Below are positions 22,552-33,463 of a stretch of 64,000 bases of DNA, piece by piece. The stretch is from Penelope pileata (Eukaryota; Chordata; Aves; Galliformes; Cracidae): contig WBMW01004029.1 of NCBI GenBank assembly GCA_013396635.1, forward strand, positions 124,001 through 188,000, given 5' to 3'. Each line of letters starts with the position of its first letter. Position 1 is the stretch's first letter. The notes under the pieces were generated by a model. That model worked only from the letters and a program-made list of their open reading frames with translations. It was not told where the DNA came from and ran no database searches. Made by a program: the position numbers and the translations under genes.

Positions 22552-22970
22552 CAGACATGTCCAGCCCGTGGGCTGTATGCATCCTGCCCCTGGCCGCCCC
22601 CTGGGCTTGCCCTATCACAAGCACCCCTGTGACACTGCCAGCATTCTGATCACTGTGATGTGGCCACTGCATCACAAGGGAGATTCCAGAGTCATATTTC
22701 CTCAAAAATCTCTGGTGAACACCTTGAGAACTCACTAAGAATGGCAACCACCTCCATCGACCCGGACATGGATGCACTAGTTTCACAAAAACAACATCAA
22801 ATATCCCACTAGTTTTGCTTTCATTGCTCTCTTTTCTCAATGTTTTAATTAAAAAAAAAAATCAAGTTTTGTTATTATATACATTAACTATCTTACATTT
22901 TCTATGCGGCGTGAGACCGTTCCTCTGCTCTCAGTGTGGCCCAGGCAAGCCAAGAGGTTGGACACCCATG
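22552..22970. mobile_element. Short non-autonomous hAT/Charlie-type DNA transposon
   Basis: The 419-bp element begins CAGACATGTCCAGCC and its other end, read inward, is CATGGGTGTCCAACC. Both resemble the CAGGGGTGTCCAACC terminal inverted repeat of Charlie-like hAT elements. It is flanked by 8-bp duplications GTCTGGAG/GTCTAGAG. The interior holds an A-rich run (about 22,850-22,861) and a 116-residue minus-strand frame that continues beyond the element's left end. That frame has no recognisable transposase motif, so the copy is non-autonomous. The mismatched duplication and diverged ends indicate an old insertion. Confidence 0.75.
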
Positions 22971-22978
22971 GTCTAGAG
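22971..22978. repeat. Target-site duplication, right copy (GTCTAGAG)
   Basis: Pairs with 22,544-22,551 across the hAT-type element; one mismatch. Confidence 0.7.
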
Positions 22979-24420
22979 CTTTGTCCACCATCTCCCAGTT
23001 GCTTGCCCTAGCCTGTAAGAGGCAGTTTGCCTTCTCTGCGGGTGCCTGAATGTTCAATGCAGTACTGTGGGGGCAATCCAGGATTGTTTTACACTGCTCC
23101 ATAACTGGTCAGAGCCTCTATAACATAGTGGGCATCTTTCCTTAGGCTCAAAGGTAACCTGGCAGCTCTCTACTAGTTGTGATCTTATTTCTCCTAGCAT
23201 CTCTCTTGTCTGAATGCTGGCTTACCTTCTGGATTTCCTTATCTGAAACCCTTAAACCTCTTCTAATCCTGTGCACTAGGTAATGCAGCTGAAATGGCAG
23301 CATCAAGCTGACGAAGCTGTGGCATGGGGCATGTGCATTAGCAGACTTCCAATCCTCAATCAACTGCTCTCCTCTCAAGTGTATTTCCAAGTGCACAGAA
23401 GTTCTTGAAGTGTTCCACTCCTCAGAAAAGTGAACTGTAATGGAACTTGGGTAGGAAGGGATATTGCTTAAACGAATACCTGTCTTCCCTAACTAATTCT
23501 TGCAGAATATTTAACTATATTCTTGCAATAGGTCCAAATAGCAGTCTTAGAGGGAAAAATAGGATGAGATCAGACTTCTGCTCCAATACAGAAATTGAAG
23601 CTTTTAAAATAAACATAGTAATGAAGTGTTCTGTCAGAAACTCTGAAAAGGCTTCAGTGCTGTAATTTAAAGTGGCCAGACCTTTACATATAATTTTCCA
23701 TCAATTATTGTATAAGACATTCTGGGTTTTGAAGAACTATAGTAGGTTTGACAATCACTTGGCTGACATCTTGATTAAATATTATTTCCTCTGACAACCC
23801 CAGTGAGACCTCCCACTCGCAGTAAATGGGTGAGCTAATGCAATTCTTTTTTTTTTTTCAAATGCTTTTACATTTAAAACTGTAAAAATGACACAAAATG
23901 CCCTTCTGCACAGCTCAAACAGATGCCTTTCTGGTGGTCCCTTCTGGCATGTGGCTTAAGCAACATCAGTGTTAGGGCAAGTGCATTGAGATATTCTGCT
24001 GTGTTCAGAGTGAGAAATACAGAACTGTAGGTTTGGGGTATTTTTGTGGGGGAGTTCAAGAACAGAGCCATCAATTTACCGTTCTGTGAGTGATCAAAAG
24101 CCTGGGGTAGCTCATGCCGATGGAGGCAGAATGTCACAGGATTGGGCTGATTTAGCAGTGACCTCTTGTCTTACTTTCAGTGGAATAAAACTATGAAAGT
24201 AATGGGGTTGTTGGAAGGGAGAAAGGCTCTGCGTGCATCTGTTGATTGCTTACTTTCAGAAAAAGATGTTCTGTCCTTATAGTACAACAATAAATGTTTT
24301 TGACATCAATGTCTAGTAGGAAGTTTTCCTTATTCATATGAAATTACATATTTTTTTAATCCCTGAGTACCCTAGTTTTTATTTAAAAGAAGGCAATGTT
24401 GTTTGAGCACGTTACTGATA

Positions 24421-24459
24421 CAACCCAGGTTATCTGGTAGAAGCAACCCAGGTTATCTG
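24421..24459. repeat. Short direct duplication (16 bp, 23-bp period)
   Basis: CAACCCAGGTTATCTG occurs twice, separated by GTAGAAG. This is a local replication-slippage duplication with no known function. Confidence 0.9.
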
Positions 24460-25825
24460 TTCACATCTGGGTGCTGACGAAAGCAGCAAGTAAGGCTGAT
24501 AAGGCACTGCTTCTGGATGCTTTCACCAGCAACTTGCATATGTTGTGTATTGCGTATTCCTGCTGAGCTTCCTTCTTCCAAGAGCGTGCCTTCTTGAGCA
24601 TCTTCTACTTTGAAGGTGTCTGTCTTACTGAAAAGCTCAGTCAGCATCATTGCAGGCACCTTCTGGAAGTGTATCTGATGCCAGATCTAGCTAAATGATT
24701 TCTGATGCCTAAATACCTGTTACCCCATGTGGGTGATAGCTGTGGTAGAACCAAGTGTTTTGCCACAGGCTGTACTGACACATTCTGGCTGCGTGCTTAT
24801 AATGGAGGCAGTAATTAGGTCTGTAATCACTTAATAGCTTCAACTGAGTTATGTATCGGCCACTCCATAACTTATTTCCCTGACTCCCGCGTTGCCCTTT
24901 TTGCTGGTTTCAGTTGGAGGTAACACAGTGAGCAGTAGTGTGCAAGGTATCTAGTGTTGCAGGTGTCTACTACATGGTGTTGCAAAACACTGCCAATCTG
25001 TTCTGTGTTCTGTGCAGCTCTCCACCAGCTCTCTAAAACTGCTGGCCGCAAGTCATCCAGCTGTTCATGTTTTTAAAGTGTTTGGTGATTGCACTGGCTT
25101 CTGAATATCCTCCATGGCTGGATGAAGAATGGAGCGTTTAATCTTGTCACCTTTATGCAGCTCAAAGTTTTGGGGAAGGTGTAGGGTGACAAAGTATTTT
25201 TGTCCGTCTCTGCGGTTGCTATTTTGAAGTTCAAGCATAAGCATGTAATAGCGTCAAAATTATCTTGGAAATGGCTATTTTCTGGATAACACTCCTCTTC
25301 ACTTTGTTCATTTCCAATGATTATTTGTTTCTTGTGGTGTGCCTTGAATTTTGTTTAGATTTTGCCCCAAAACTTTGCTTTCAGCTTTTTGGATAGCACG
25401 ATGAGCTGGATTTTCTGGTTATAACATGTTATTGTAGTCCCTTTTTACTTACTGCTTTGCTTCAATAGATGTGGTCTGTAGCTAGATGCTATCTTGCATC
25501 TTATACAAAATAAATTAAAACAATTCAAACCTCGTATTATGCCTGTTCTCTCAAACCTCTTGTATTTAATGAAGATGCACATATTGAGTTTTTGATGGTG
25601 GTAGAGCATTTTTACTTGCTTTGTTTGGGAAGAAAAAAAGATGCACTTGTCATTTGGGCATGTTACATCGAAATAAGGTAATGTAAAACCCAAATAAACC
25701 TTGGACACTCAACATAATGGATTTTGGATTAGAATGTTGTTCTAGAACAGCTTAATGTACTACTACTTTGAGAAGGGAATTCCCAGCTGTACAAATCATG
25801 AAAATAGGCCAAAATGTCAGGCAAG

Positions 25826-25841
25826 CACACACACACACACA
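25826..25841. repeat. (CA)8 microsatellite
   Basis: Simple dinucleotide repeat, likely polymorphic in length. Confidence 0.9.
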
Positions 25842-28481
25842 AAAGGAACTGCTGAATCCGGTTAGCTAAGGTTGACATTCTGCTTAATTCCATTTTTCTC
25901 AACATTTCAACTTTTTTACAGGTGTTAGCAAACTGCCAAGCGTTTTCTCTGTTCAGCTTCAAGTTGTCAGCGTGGGGCGATGCGTGGGTAGTGTTTGTGT
26001 GAGAAACCAGGCTGCCTCGTTAGTTTACCCACTGCTTCCCTGGGGCACAACAAGCGAGCATATTGCATGCTCTGCGAGTTAGCACGTGGTTCAGTTGTGT
26101 GGTGTCCCAGGTTTGGGGTGGATGGATGTCCTGGTATTCTCTGTATGGCTGCCAGAGCCCTGCCTAAGGACCCAACCTTTCATGCTGTAGTTAGGTGATT
26201 TCAGGAATGAGTTTGCTTTTAGGTACTTGAGCAACATTGAAGCCACACTAGTGGTTTAAGAATAAAGGTAAACCACTGTAGTGACTTCAGTTTTTTGAAG
26301 ATGTGATTTGAGAAGGATAAACAGGGCCTATGTGGCATGTACGGAGTGTAGTGCCTTGTTTTGTACTTGTGCTTTGTACAGGATTAGGCACTTTGTCATC
26401 ACTTAAATAATACAGTACAGCCTATTAAACAGAACATTTAATGAAGGCACATCTTACGGTTCCAGCTCTGATTATAAATTAATTTTATTTCCATCCACAC
26501 TTAAGAGGTTATTGCCCAAACATTAATTGTTATCTGGGGAATAACTAATTGTTGGAAGATAGCAGGGTGATTTTTCCTCTGCTGACATGTGCATGATACT
26601 TGCGGCCTTGTGGCACGCTTGTGTTCTGACATATCTGCTTTACAAGTAACAGTAATGGAAAAGAAAAAAATATGAAGTCAGTTTTCTTCCCCAGCAGGAA
26701 CTGGCATCACCCTTTCCAACCTTGAAAGAAAAACGCAAATACAACAGTACCCTTTCACTGTCAACAAGGAAGTGCAGATTCACACATATGAACATGATGT
26801 TCAGAGCCTGGATGGGTAACTCCTAACAGCAGATGACTGCGTAAGAAGCTGAGGCACTGTCCACCCTTCCTGTTCACGGAGGATCTGTGAGCAGGGTGCT
26901 GGTAGCTCCAAGCAGCCAGTAGTTCTGTGCCAGTACTGGCGTTTGGTGGGTGTTGATCTACGTAATCTGAGGCTGTTCCTGCGTGTTAAGACTTCCATAA
27001 TTCTATTCAGGGGCTCCAACTAACTGTGTTAGTGCAACGTGAAATTTAGCTATGGAAAGTTGCTCTCACCTTGAGCAAAAGGGTTCTCTAATGGGGAAAA
27101 ATCTGTAAACATGAATTTTCTTGTCTATAAATTCAGCATATCTGTTTTCCTCAACGCATCCAATTGCTCTCTGTAGTCACCAATAAAATGTTAGTCTGCT
27201 GATGTTTGGAAAATGTGGGCACTTTTCCTTGAGATAAGCCTAACTCCAGTGTTCCGTAGTGCTTGGAGATATCTGCTTCTGCAAACAGCTTTCTAGTTAG
27301 ACGCAATGTATGGAAACTTTTCCAAGACATTAAATCCGCGTAGTTACTTTGACGTGTCAGGTTCTTTCCATTTTCATTCATATTCTTCGTAGCATTTGCC
27401 TGCTAAAGCTGTGTCACATGATCTTTTTCTCCTTGATTTGCAGATAAAATTGAGGATTTCATTAAATAACTTGAATGAAAAACTGTGTTTTACGCCCCAG
27501 TGTAAATTTTGAAATGGCTTCAAGTCAAAATTTACAGTAAGTTTATGCACACAAAAATAGAGGTAGTAATTGCTTTGGGAGATTAATGGTCAAATTTTAT
27601 GATAGGAAGACTATTGTTTCCTTTCAGCAAAGATATTTAACTAATAAATCCAGCTGGTTTTGTTAACACTCAACTGCAGGAGGCTATTTAATGGCTCTCT
27701 CTGTAAATGGTTTTAACTAGAGAGGGCATGCAGCCCTTTGCGGTGTCTTCTAGCTTCTCTGCTGCCAAGTATCCTAAAAGCAAGAGCAAAAGCTGAAAAC
27801 TGATTCAGCCGAAACGTATGAAGGGCTTTGTGTATGAGATGTGGTGTTTTTCACCAAAAAAAAAAAAANGGCTGCTGGAAACTTCAGTTCTTGAAAGTAT
27901 GATGTATGCAACAGATGGCAAGGCCTTGGGAGCAAGCTGGCTCAGGAAGATGCTAGACATAACAGATACGTGACCTGCTCATTAGTTTGGTACAATATGT
28001 TGCTTAGTACCCTGGAGGACATAATAATTTCTGATGAGTGACTAATGGATGTTTCCAACAGCTAACAAATTAGCAGAAGCCTCGTTGGCTCAATTCTCCA
28101 TCAAGTGAGGAAAGATCAGCAGTATGTAGTGAGAATAGCTGAAGATGATCACACATACAGCATATTTGGTAGGGACATTGTTGAGACGTGAGAACTTAGA
28201 CTTGAAATTTAATAATTTACCGAGGAAAAAAAATTTGAAGGGTTATAATTGTTCAGAAGAATAGGGATATTGGACTTTCACTGCAGACCATGCACCCTAT
28301 CTGTTGACTTAAGGTGGTTTTCAGATCAGCTCAGCATAGCTCCTCAGTTTCTTCAATTTTGAACTTTTTTGTTCAAAATACTCTTGCATGTTCAGGTCGT
28401 CATTTTTATTGTGTTAAATGAGAGCTTTCTTTAGCAGAATTATGCAGTGTTCCATTCAGCATTGGCTGAATATTTTTACAG

Positions 28482-28682
28482 GAAAAATTGTCCAAGTTCT
28501 AGGGAAAACTTTCAGAGTTCTAGAGAATCTTGAACGAGGCTTGAAAATCAAGAATGCCAATCTAATGTTAAATAAGAAATTGGGTTGTCTGTTTACCAAA
28601 TTGTCATGGCTCATTCTTACTAAACTGCCTTTGTATGCGATAGCAGTTATCTATGGATTAGATCTTCTGTTTAAGAATTCAG
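28482..28682 (+). CDS. Candidate exon-like open segment, unidentified
   Basis: 201 nt lie between acceptor GAATATTTTTACAG| and donor ATTCAG|GTAGGC. One frame is open throughout (phase 2: KIVQVLGKTFRVLENLERGL and onward, with a hydrophobic LPLYAIAVIYGLDLLF stretch). The frame also runs beyond both splice sites, giving 111 residues in total, which weakens the exon argument. It is phase-incompatible with the next candidate at 28,904-29,066 when both use their longest frames. No family is recognised. Confidence 0.12.
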
Positions 28683-28903
28683 GTAGGCTTAAATCTAATT
28701 TGGTAGTCAGAAGTGTTTCATCCTCAATTTTTTTGGAGAGACTTGCAGAGTAGATGGATGTTAAGACAGTGATAACTGATGTTAGTATAATTACCGTGGA
28801 ATTCCATTTGTATTAATGACAAGCCACAGCTAAAAAATTAATTTTGAAAGACATAAGTTGGTATGTAGTTTTGAGATACTACTGGTTAAACACTTGCTTG
28901 CAG

Positions 28904-29066
28904 GAGTGGGGCTCCTTGATGGAAAGATCTCTTGCTGGATCTCTTAATGGAAAAATCTGCACCATAGAGCCCAGAGTATTTATAGGAGCATTTAAAGTGT
29001 CTGAGGGAAGTAAGGCTGTTTCTCTGGACCACAATGAGCATATTAAAGTAATACTAATATGTGGCG
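28904..29066 (+). CDS. Candidate exon-like open segment, unidentified
   Basis: 163 nt follow acceptor CACTTGCTTGCAG| and end at GGCG|GTGAGA. The open phase-0 frame reads EWGSLMERSLAGSLNGKICT and continues IEPRVFIGAFKVSEG. The composition is protein-like but unrecognised. Joining it to 28,482-28,682 brings a stop into frame, so at most one of the two can be coding as drawn. Confidence 0.12.
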
Positions 29067-32000
29067 GTGAGAATAAGTGGCTGTGACAACTTGTTGTGGG
29101 GAATGGATGGGAAAGCCCTCATCTTGAAGATGAGAGGAATCACCAGGGTTTCAGCATGAAGGAGAAGGAGAGGATTGTCAGTGATGTGCCGATGATGACT
29201 TGAGTGATGGAGAGTGGAGCACCACCTTGCCTAACAAGAGTTAACTGGAGGGGGAAGATCAGGACTTCCACTTTTGCTTTTTGCTCGGCTATAGCTGAAA
29301 TACAGCTCTAAGGAGATTTTGGAATAGGAAAGTGAGAGATGTTGGCTTGGAAATGATTGTATTTGTATTTGCAGAGAAGACCAATCCAGGGTCATGGTGC
29401 AGAGGGAGGTGGAAGAAGAGCAAATGCTAAATCCTGTGGCCTTCTTGGAGTTCAGATTCCCTGTTTGGAGGGGGGATTTAGGGGGCTGTCTGACCTGGAA
29501 TAGGAAGGATTAAAAGTCCAGAGAATTAAATTTATTATGCTAATTCCTCTAGTTCCTTTATAGAGGTCACTTCCTTAAACCACTTCTGTTTTTCCATTTC
29601 CTGTAAGTACACTCCTGTGAGATTTTACAAAGAACTATTCTAAAATGTGCTCTGTCAGCATGCATCCATTTTACTTCTAAAACCTTGAGACAGTTTCTGT
29701 TCCATATATCACTATTATCAACAAGTCAAACTGAATTTGTTTACCAAGCTGGATGTTTTTGAGAACCAATCCCTGTAACAGTTTAGGTGTTCTGTTGTTG
29801 TAATTGTGCAGTCCTTGTGTTGTTTTCTCCTTTGCATCTGAAAAACCGTGTTTGAACTGAAAAATTTGCTGTGCAAATCGGTACTCTGACGCTGATGAAG
29901 TACAGAGCAGTAGATAGTGTGCTGATTGACAGTTATCTCAGTTCATGCCTAAGTGTGATGTTACTCCAGAAAAGGGATCTTCATGTACTAAGAACCAGGA
30001 ATTATATTGTATTTAAATCTTGAGTACCTTCTGTAGTATTTGCAGGTCTTTGAAAATGAAGGCATTCCACGGTCATTTCCCAGTCCTCTTGCATCCTGGG
30101 GTTATATTTCTGTTCCTTGGCAAATTGCTTTCCTATAGATAAGTTTTCCACTCTTATTGCTAGGTCTTGATAGTTGACCTAAAAATCTTAGGGAAGAAAG
30201 CTCTAATGTGAAGTAGGACTGGGAGTGTGTCTGCCTTATGCTATATCCTTGTGATGTTGCCCACACAGGTATCCTACATGTACGGTTGTTTCCTAACTAA
30301 CCGATACCTTGCACCTCTTCTCTTTTGGCCACTCCTACAAAGGTTGACTTGAAAGTTTGTCTGCCAAGAACTGTGCATCTCAACCTGTTTTAAAATATTC
30401 TCTCACTGGCTATTGTAGCTATTCTCTGTTGTCAATTGGTTTGCTGGTCAAAGCAAGACCGGAGGGAATACTCCTCTGCATCTGGAGTCACTCTTGTGTA
30501 CTGGTGGACTTAGCTTAATAGAATGTTTTTACTGGCTGCCTCACTGAGTTGAGGCTTTCTGTGTTCCAATTTTGGGCACAGGATGCTTTTTTGAACTTTT
30601 TCCATATAATTCTTGATATTGGATGCGATCAGATTTTTGAAAGGCAGGGCTTTATTCAGGAATGTGTGCATAAGGTCATGTGAAAAACTGACTGGGGGCC
30701 AAAACGGCATACATGCTTCAAATCACTTCTTGTGGGCAATTCAGAGCAATGCTGAGGGCTGAAGTTGTTTCTAGCTTTGTTTTGGGATACCACGGCTCTT
30801 CCTTCTAGAATGTCTCTAGTCACTGATAATGTTGTAAATACCTTAGTTGCTTAGCAAAAGTGACAGCAATTTGTTAATAACTTTGGTCTGCTTAATTTCT
30901 TTAGTCCAGATATATTCATCAACAGCCTCTTGAATGTATAAAATATTTACATTCTGCAGAAGACTCTAGTCAGGCTTGTGTGTTTTCCCTCGGGAGCCAA
31001 TATTAAAACAGCCTGCTAGGTGTTAAAGGACATTTCATGGTGTCTGCTTGAAAAAGCTCAATTGACTTCTTGCCATTAGGCAATATGTTGAAATACTAGC
31101 TCTGAGCTGTTTTGCTAATAGCTACCCAAAAAAGTGATCGTTTTTGCTGTGAAATGGACAGGAGAAAGTAGAAATGAACAGACTGATTACTTCTTGAACG
31201 AATCAATATAAATACCTACTTTTAAATATTTCCAAAATCATAAACTAATGAGGGAGAAGTCTGCAGCGTAACAGCTCATTACCATTTAAAAAGCAAATGG
31301 GATGATTATATAATATTACTGCTAAATGAATATGTACTTAAGCAACTCAAGGTCAGTAGATGGTTAGCAACAGCACCTAGTTTTCCATTATTACGTGTAA
31401 GACATCGAGGGGAATTGTATATGTAAGCAAAACTTTATTTTGGAAAAATGTTTCTACCCCACGCTGGGTTTGCATGGCTTGCTGTTTTGTTGCCCAGCAC
31501 TGATTGATTGTAAATATGACTTGAGAAAATAATTGCTCAGTAGTCAAAATAAAATGCAACATCACAACCATGCCAACAGGCTAAGCTATCTTGAAATTCA
31601 TGCATGCAGTGACATCTTTGTAGTGAGTGCGTTACATTGAAATACAGCACAGCATTGCGGCAACGTACAAGGATGTCTGCCTTGTGCAGTGCTGATCTGC
31701 AGTAAAGATCACATTTGGAAAGACACCTGCTGTCTTTTTCCAGCAAGATACCAAGTTTGAAGGCATTGTTCAAAATGCACAGATACTCCCAGCTACTGGA
31801 TGTGGACTGTAACTGTGCACGATACAGGGCAGATGTGTACTTGTGCAGCAGGGAGATCTTTTCATGAAATGCTGGGTTATGTTCAGGGGAAAAAATGTTA
31901 GGAGTGCTGCATGCAGCAGAAGCAGAGTCGTCCACTTGTACCATGCAGACAACTTGGCTATTAGGTGAAGAAGTGAACAGGGCTCCTCTGTATCTCAGAA

Positions 32001-32678
32001 GAGTTGGTGGCTAGTGGACAAAGCTCTGGAGCTCTGTGCTTCCTGATCCCGATCCAGGCTTCTGTATGTTCAACTTCAGCATCCTGGGAGGCCAAGACTC
32101 TGAGCACTATGTAAGCTTAGTACTGGAGATCTGGCCTAGATGTATTTCCTAGTAGGTTAAGGGTGGGCTTCAGGGTTTAAATAAGTGGCAATGACATAGT
32201 TGTTGTCTGTACGAGATGAGGTTGATCAGTCTTAATGATGCTGAGTTGCATTTAATGAACCCAACTGCCGAGGAGAACATAGAAACACTGAACTAGCCAT
32301 TAACCTATAGCTCATGAGAGTATTTTGCTGGAACATCTGCAAGTAGATGGGAGCTATTAAGTGAGTGTACTTATTAGAGAAAGCTATGCTCACTTAATTG
32401 TTTGATTAATCTAATGAATTGGACTAACATCAATGAATTGGCCAGTAAATACCCATGTCTAGTACTGCAGCTGCTTTGAGCATTCTGGTTGTGTGCTGGT
32501 CCCCACGTGCACCAGGGATGGTGCTGAGGACATGGGTGGTGAATGTGGGCGTGGGGATGCTGCTGTGGGGTCTTGGGGGCCCTTCAGGTGCTGTTCTGTT
32601 TTCGCCTATATGTGGAATGGCAAAAGTGGCAGTATTTTAATCCAAATAATTTTTAACTGGTTGGGTGCTCTTTTGCAG
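29067..32678. other. Unique sequence, no gene recognised
   Basis: The most notable item is a 135-residue minus-strand open frame at 31,537-31,944 (MVQVDDSASAACSTPNIFSP...). It has many Cys residues, no recognised domain and no clear splice context. It could be a retrocopy remnant or chance. Nothing else is recognised. Confidence 0.4.
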
Positions 32679-32755
32679 AAGAGACTGAAAACCTTGAATG
32701 ATTACATAATCAAAGATGCTTTCAAAATGCGTAAGAAATACGGCAGTGAGAAATG
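32679..32755 (+). CDS. Candidate internal exon (plus strand), unidentified
   Basis: This 77-nt segment has acceptor GGTGCTCTTTTGCAG| and donor AAATG|GTAATG. Only one frame is open: RLKTLNDYIIKDAFKMRKKY then GSEK, starting in phase 0 and leaving TG. The other two frames hit stops early. The Lys-rich amphipathic composition is protein-like. It lies 14 kb right of the CpG island and would suit a rightward large-intron gene starting there. The family is not recognised and no partner exon is established. Confidence 0.25.
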
Positions 32756-33385
32756 GTAATGAGTAGCAACAGATGTGTGGTGTTTTTTTTTAGATATATG
32801 TTTTTTAATTTTTATTTTTAGAGCAGTTAGGGGAGAGTAATTACAGATAGAAATAGAGCCCCACAGCAACAGTGAGCTTTATCAGGGAGCTCTCAGGAGT
32901 GAAACAGGGCTGTACGAGCAAGAATACCTTTGAACATCAAAGAAAAGAATAAGAAGTTAATTCTTAAAAGTGAGAAAATTGGGAACATCTGATTTTTTTT
33001 TTTGATGGCTGCATACTCTGTTACCAGTTATGCTGTTTGTTAGCTGCCTTTTAGTGTAGGCTGATAAACAGTGTTCAGGAGGCAGTAATCACTGTACAAC
33101 TTTAATGAGGTTTTAAAAACGCCTTTTATGAAAAGGCAAAAGTGACTCTGCTTAATGTGCTTCCAAAGAAGAAAAACATGTAAGCCTTTTACTGAAATTA
33201 TCCCTATGTTTCTTGTATTTCATCATCTGTGGGTTTTAGCGAGGTACGAAATGTTGAGTCCTCGCCTGCTAATTCTTTCTCAAATGTTAAATCCTCCTGG
33301 CACCAAATGCAGTGTTTATTAAATTTCTCCATACTTTTCCCTCTGAAGTTATGTTGAAATGAATTAATATGAGAGAAAAGGGATA

Positions 33386-33463
33386 ATAAGTACAGACCTG
33401 TAGAGATAAGTAGAAAAGGAAATAAGTAAAAGGAAAAGGAGATAAGTACAGACCTGTAGAGAT
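33386..33463. repeat. Direct duplication of a 22-bp unit
   Basis: ATAAGTACAGACCTGTAGAG followed by AT occurs at 33,386-33,407 and again at 33,442-33,463. The spacer is purine-rich and itself repeats AAGTA/GGAAA motifs. Likely local slippage. Confidence 0.9.

Larger units (their letters stand above)
22979..28481. other. Unique sequence, no gene recognised
   Basis: Contains a 23-bp-period duplication (CAACCCAGGTTATCTG at 24,421-24,436 and 24,444-24,459), a short CA microsatellite (25,826-25,841) and one unresolved base (n) at 27,869 at the end of a poly-A run. The acceptor CAACTTTTTTACAG at about 25,921 is strong, but the 66-nt segment after it has two open frames and only a weak donor. No gene is recognised. 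Confidence 0.45.

Noticed and set aside
22490..22840. 116-residue minus frame as a transposase
   Set aside because: It extends beyond the hAT element boundary and shows no hAT dimerisation or catalytic motif that I can recognise.
28482..29066. Two adjacent exon-like segments as one spliced gene
   Set aside because: Joining 28,482-28,682 to 28,904-29,066 in their long frames shifts phase and brings in a stop, so the pair does not support a coding transcript.
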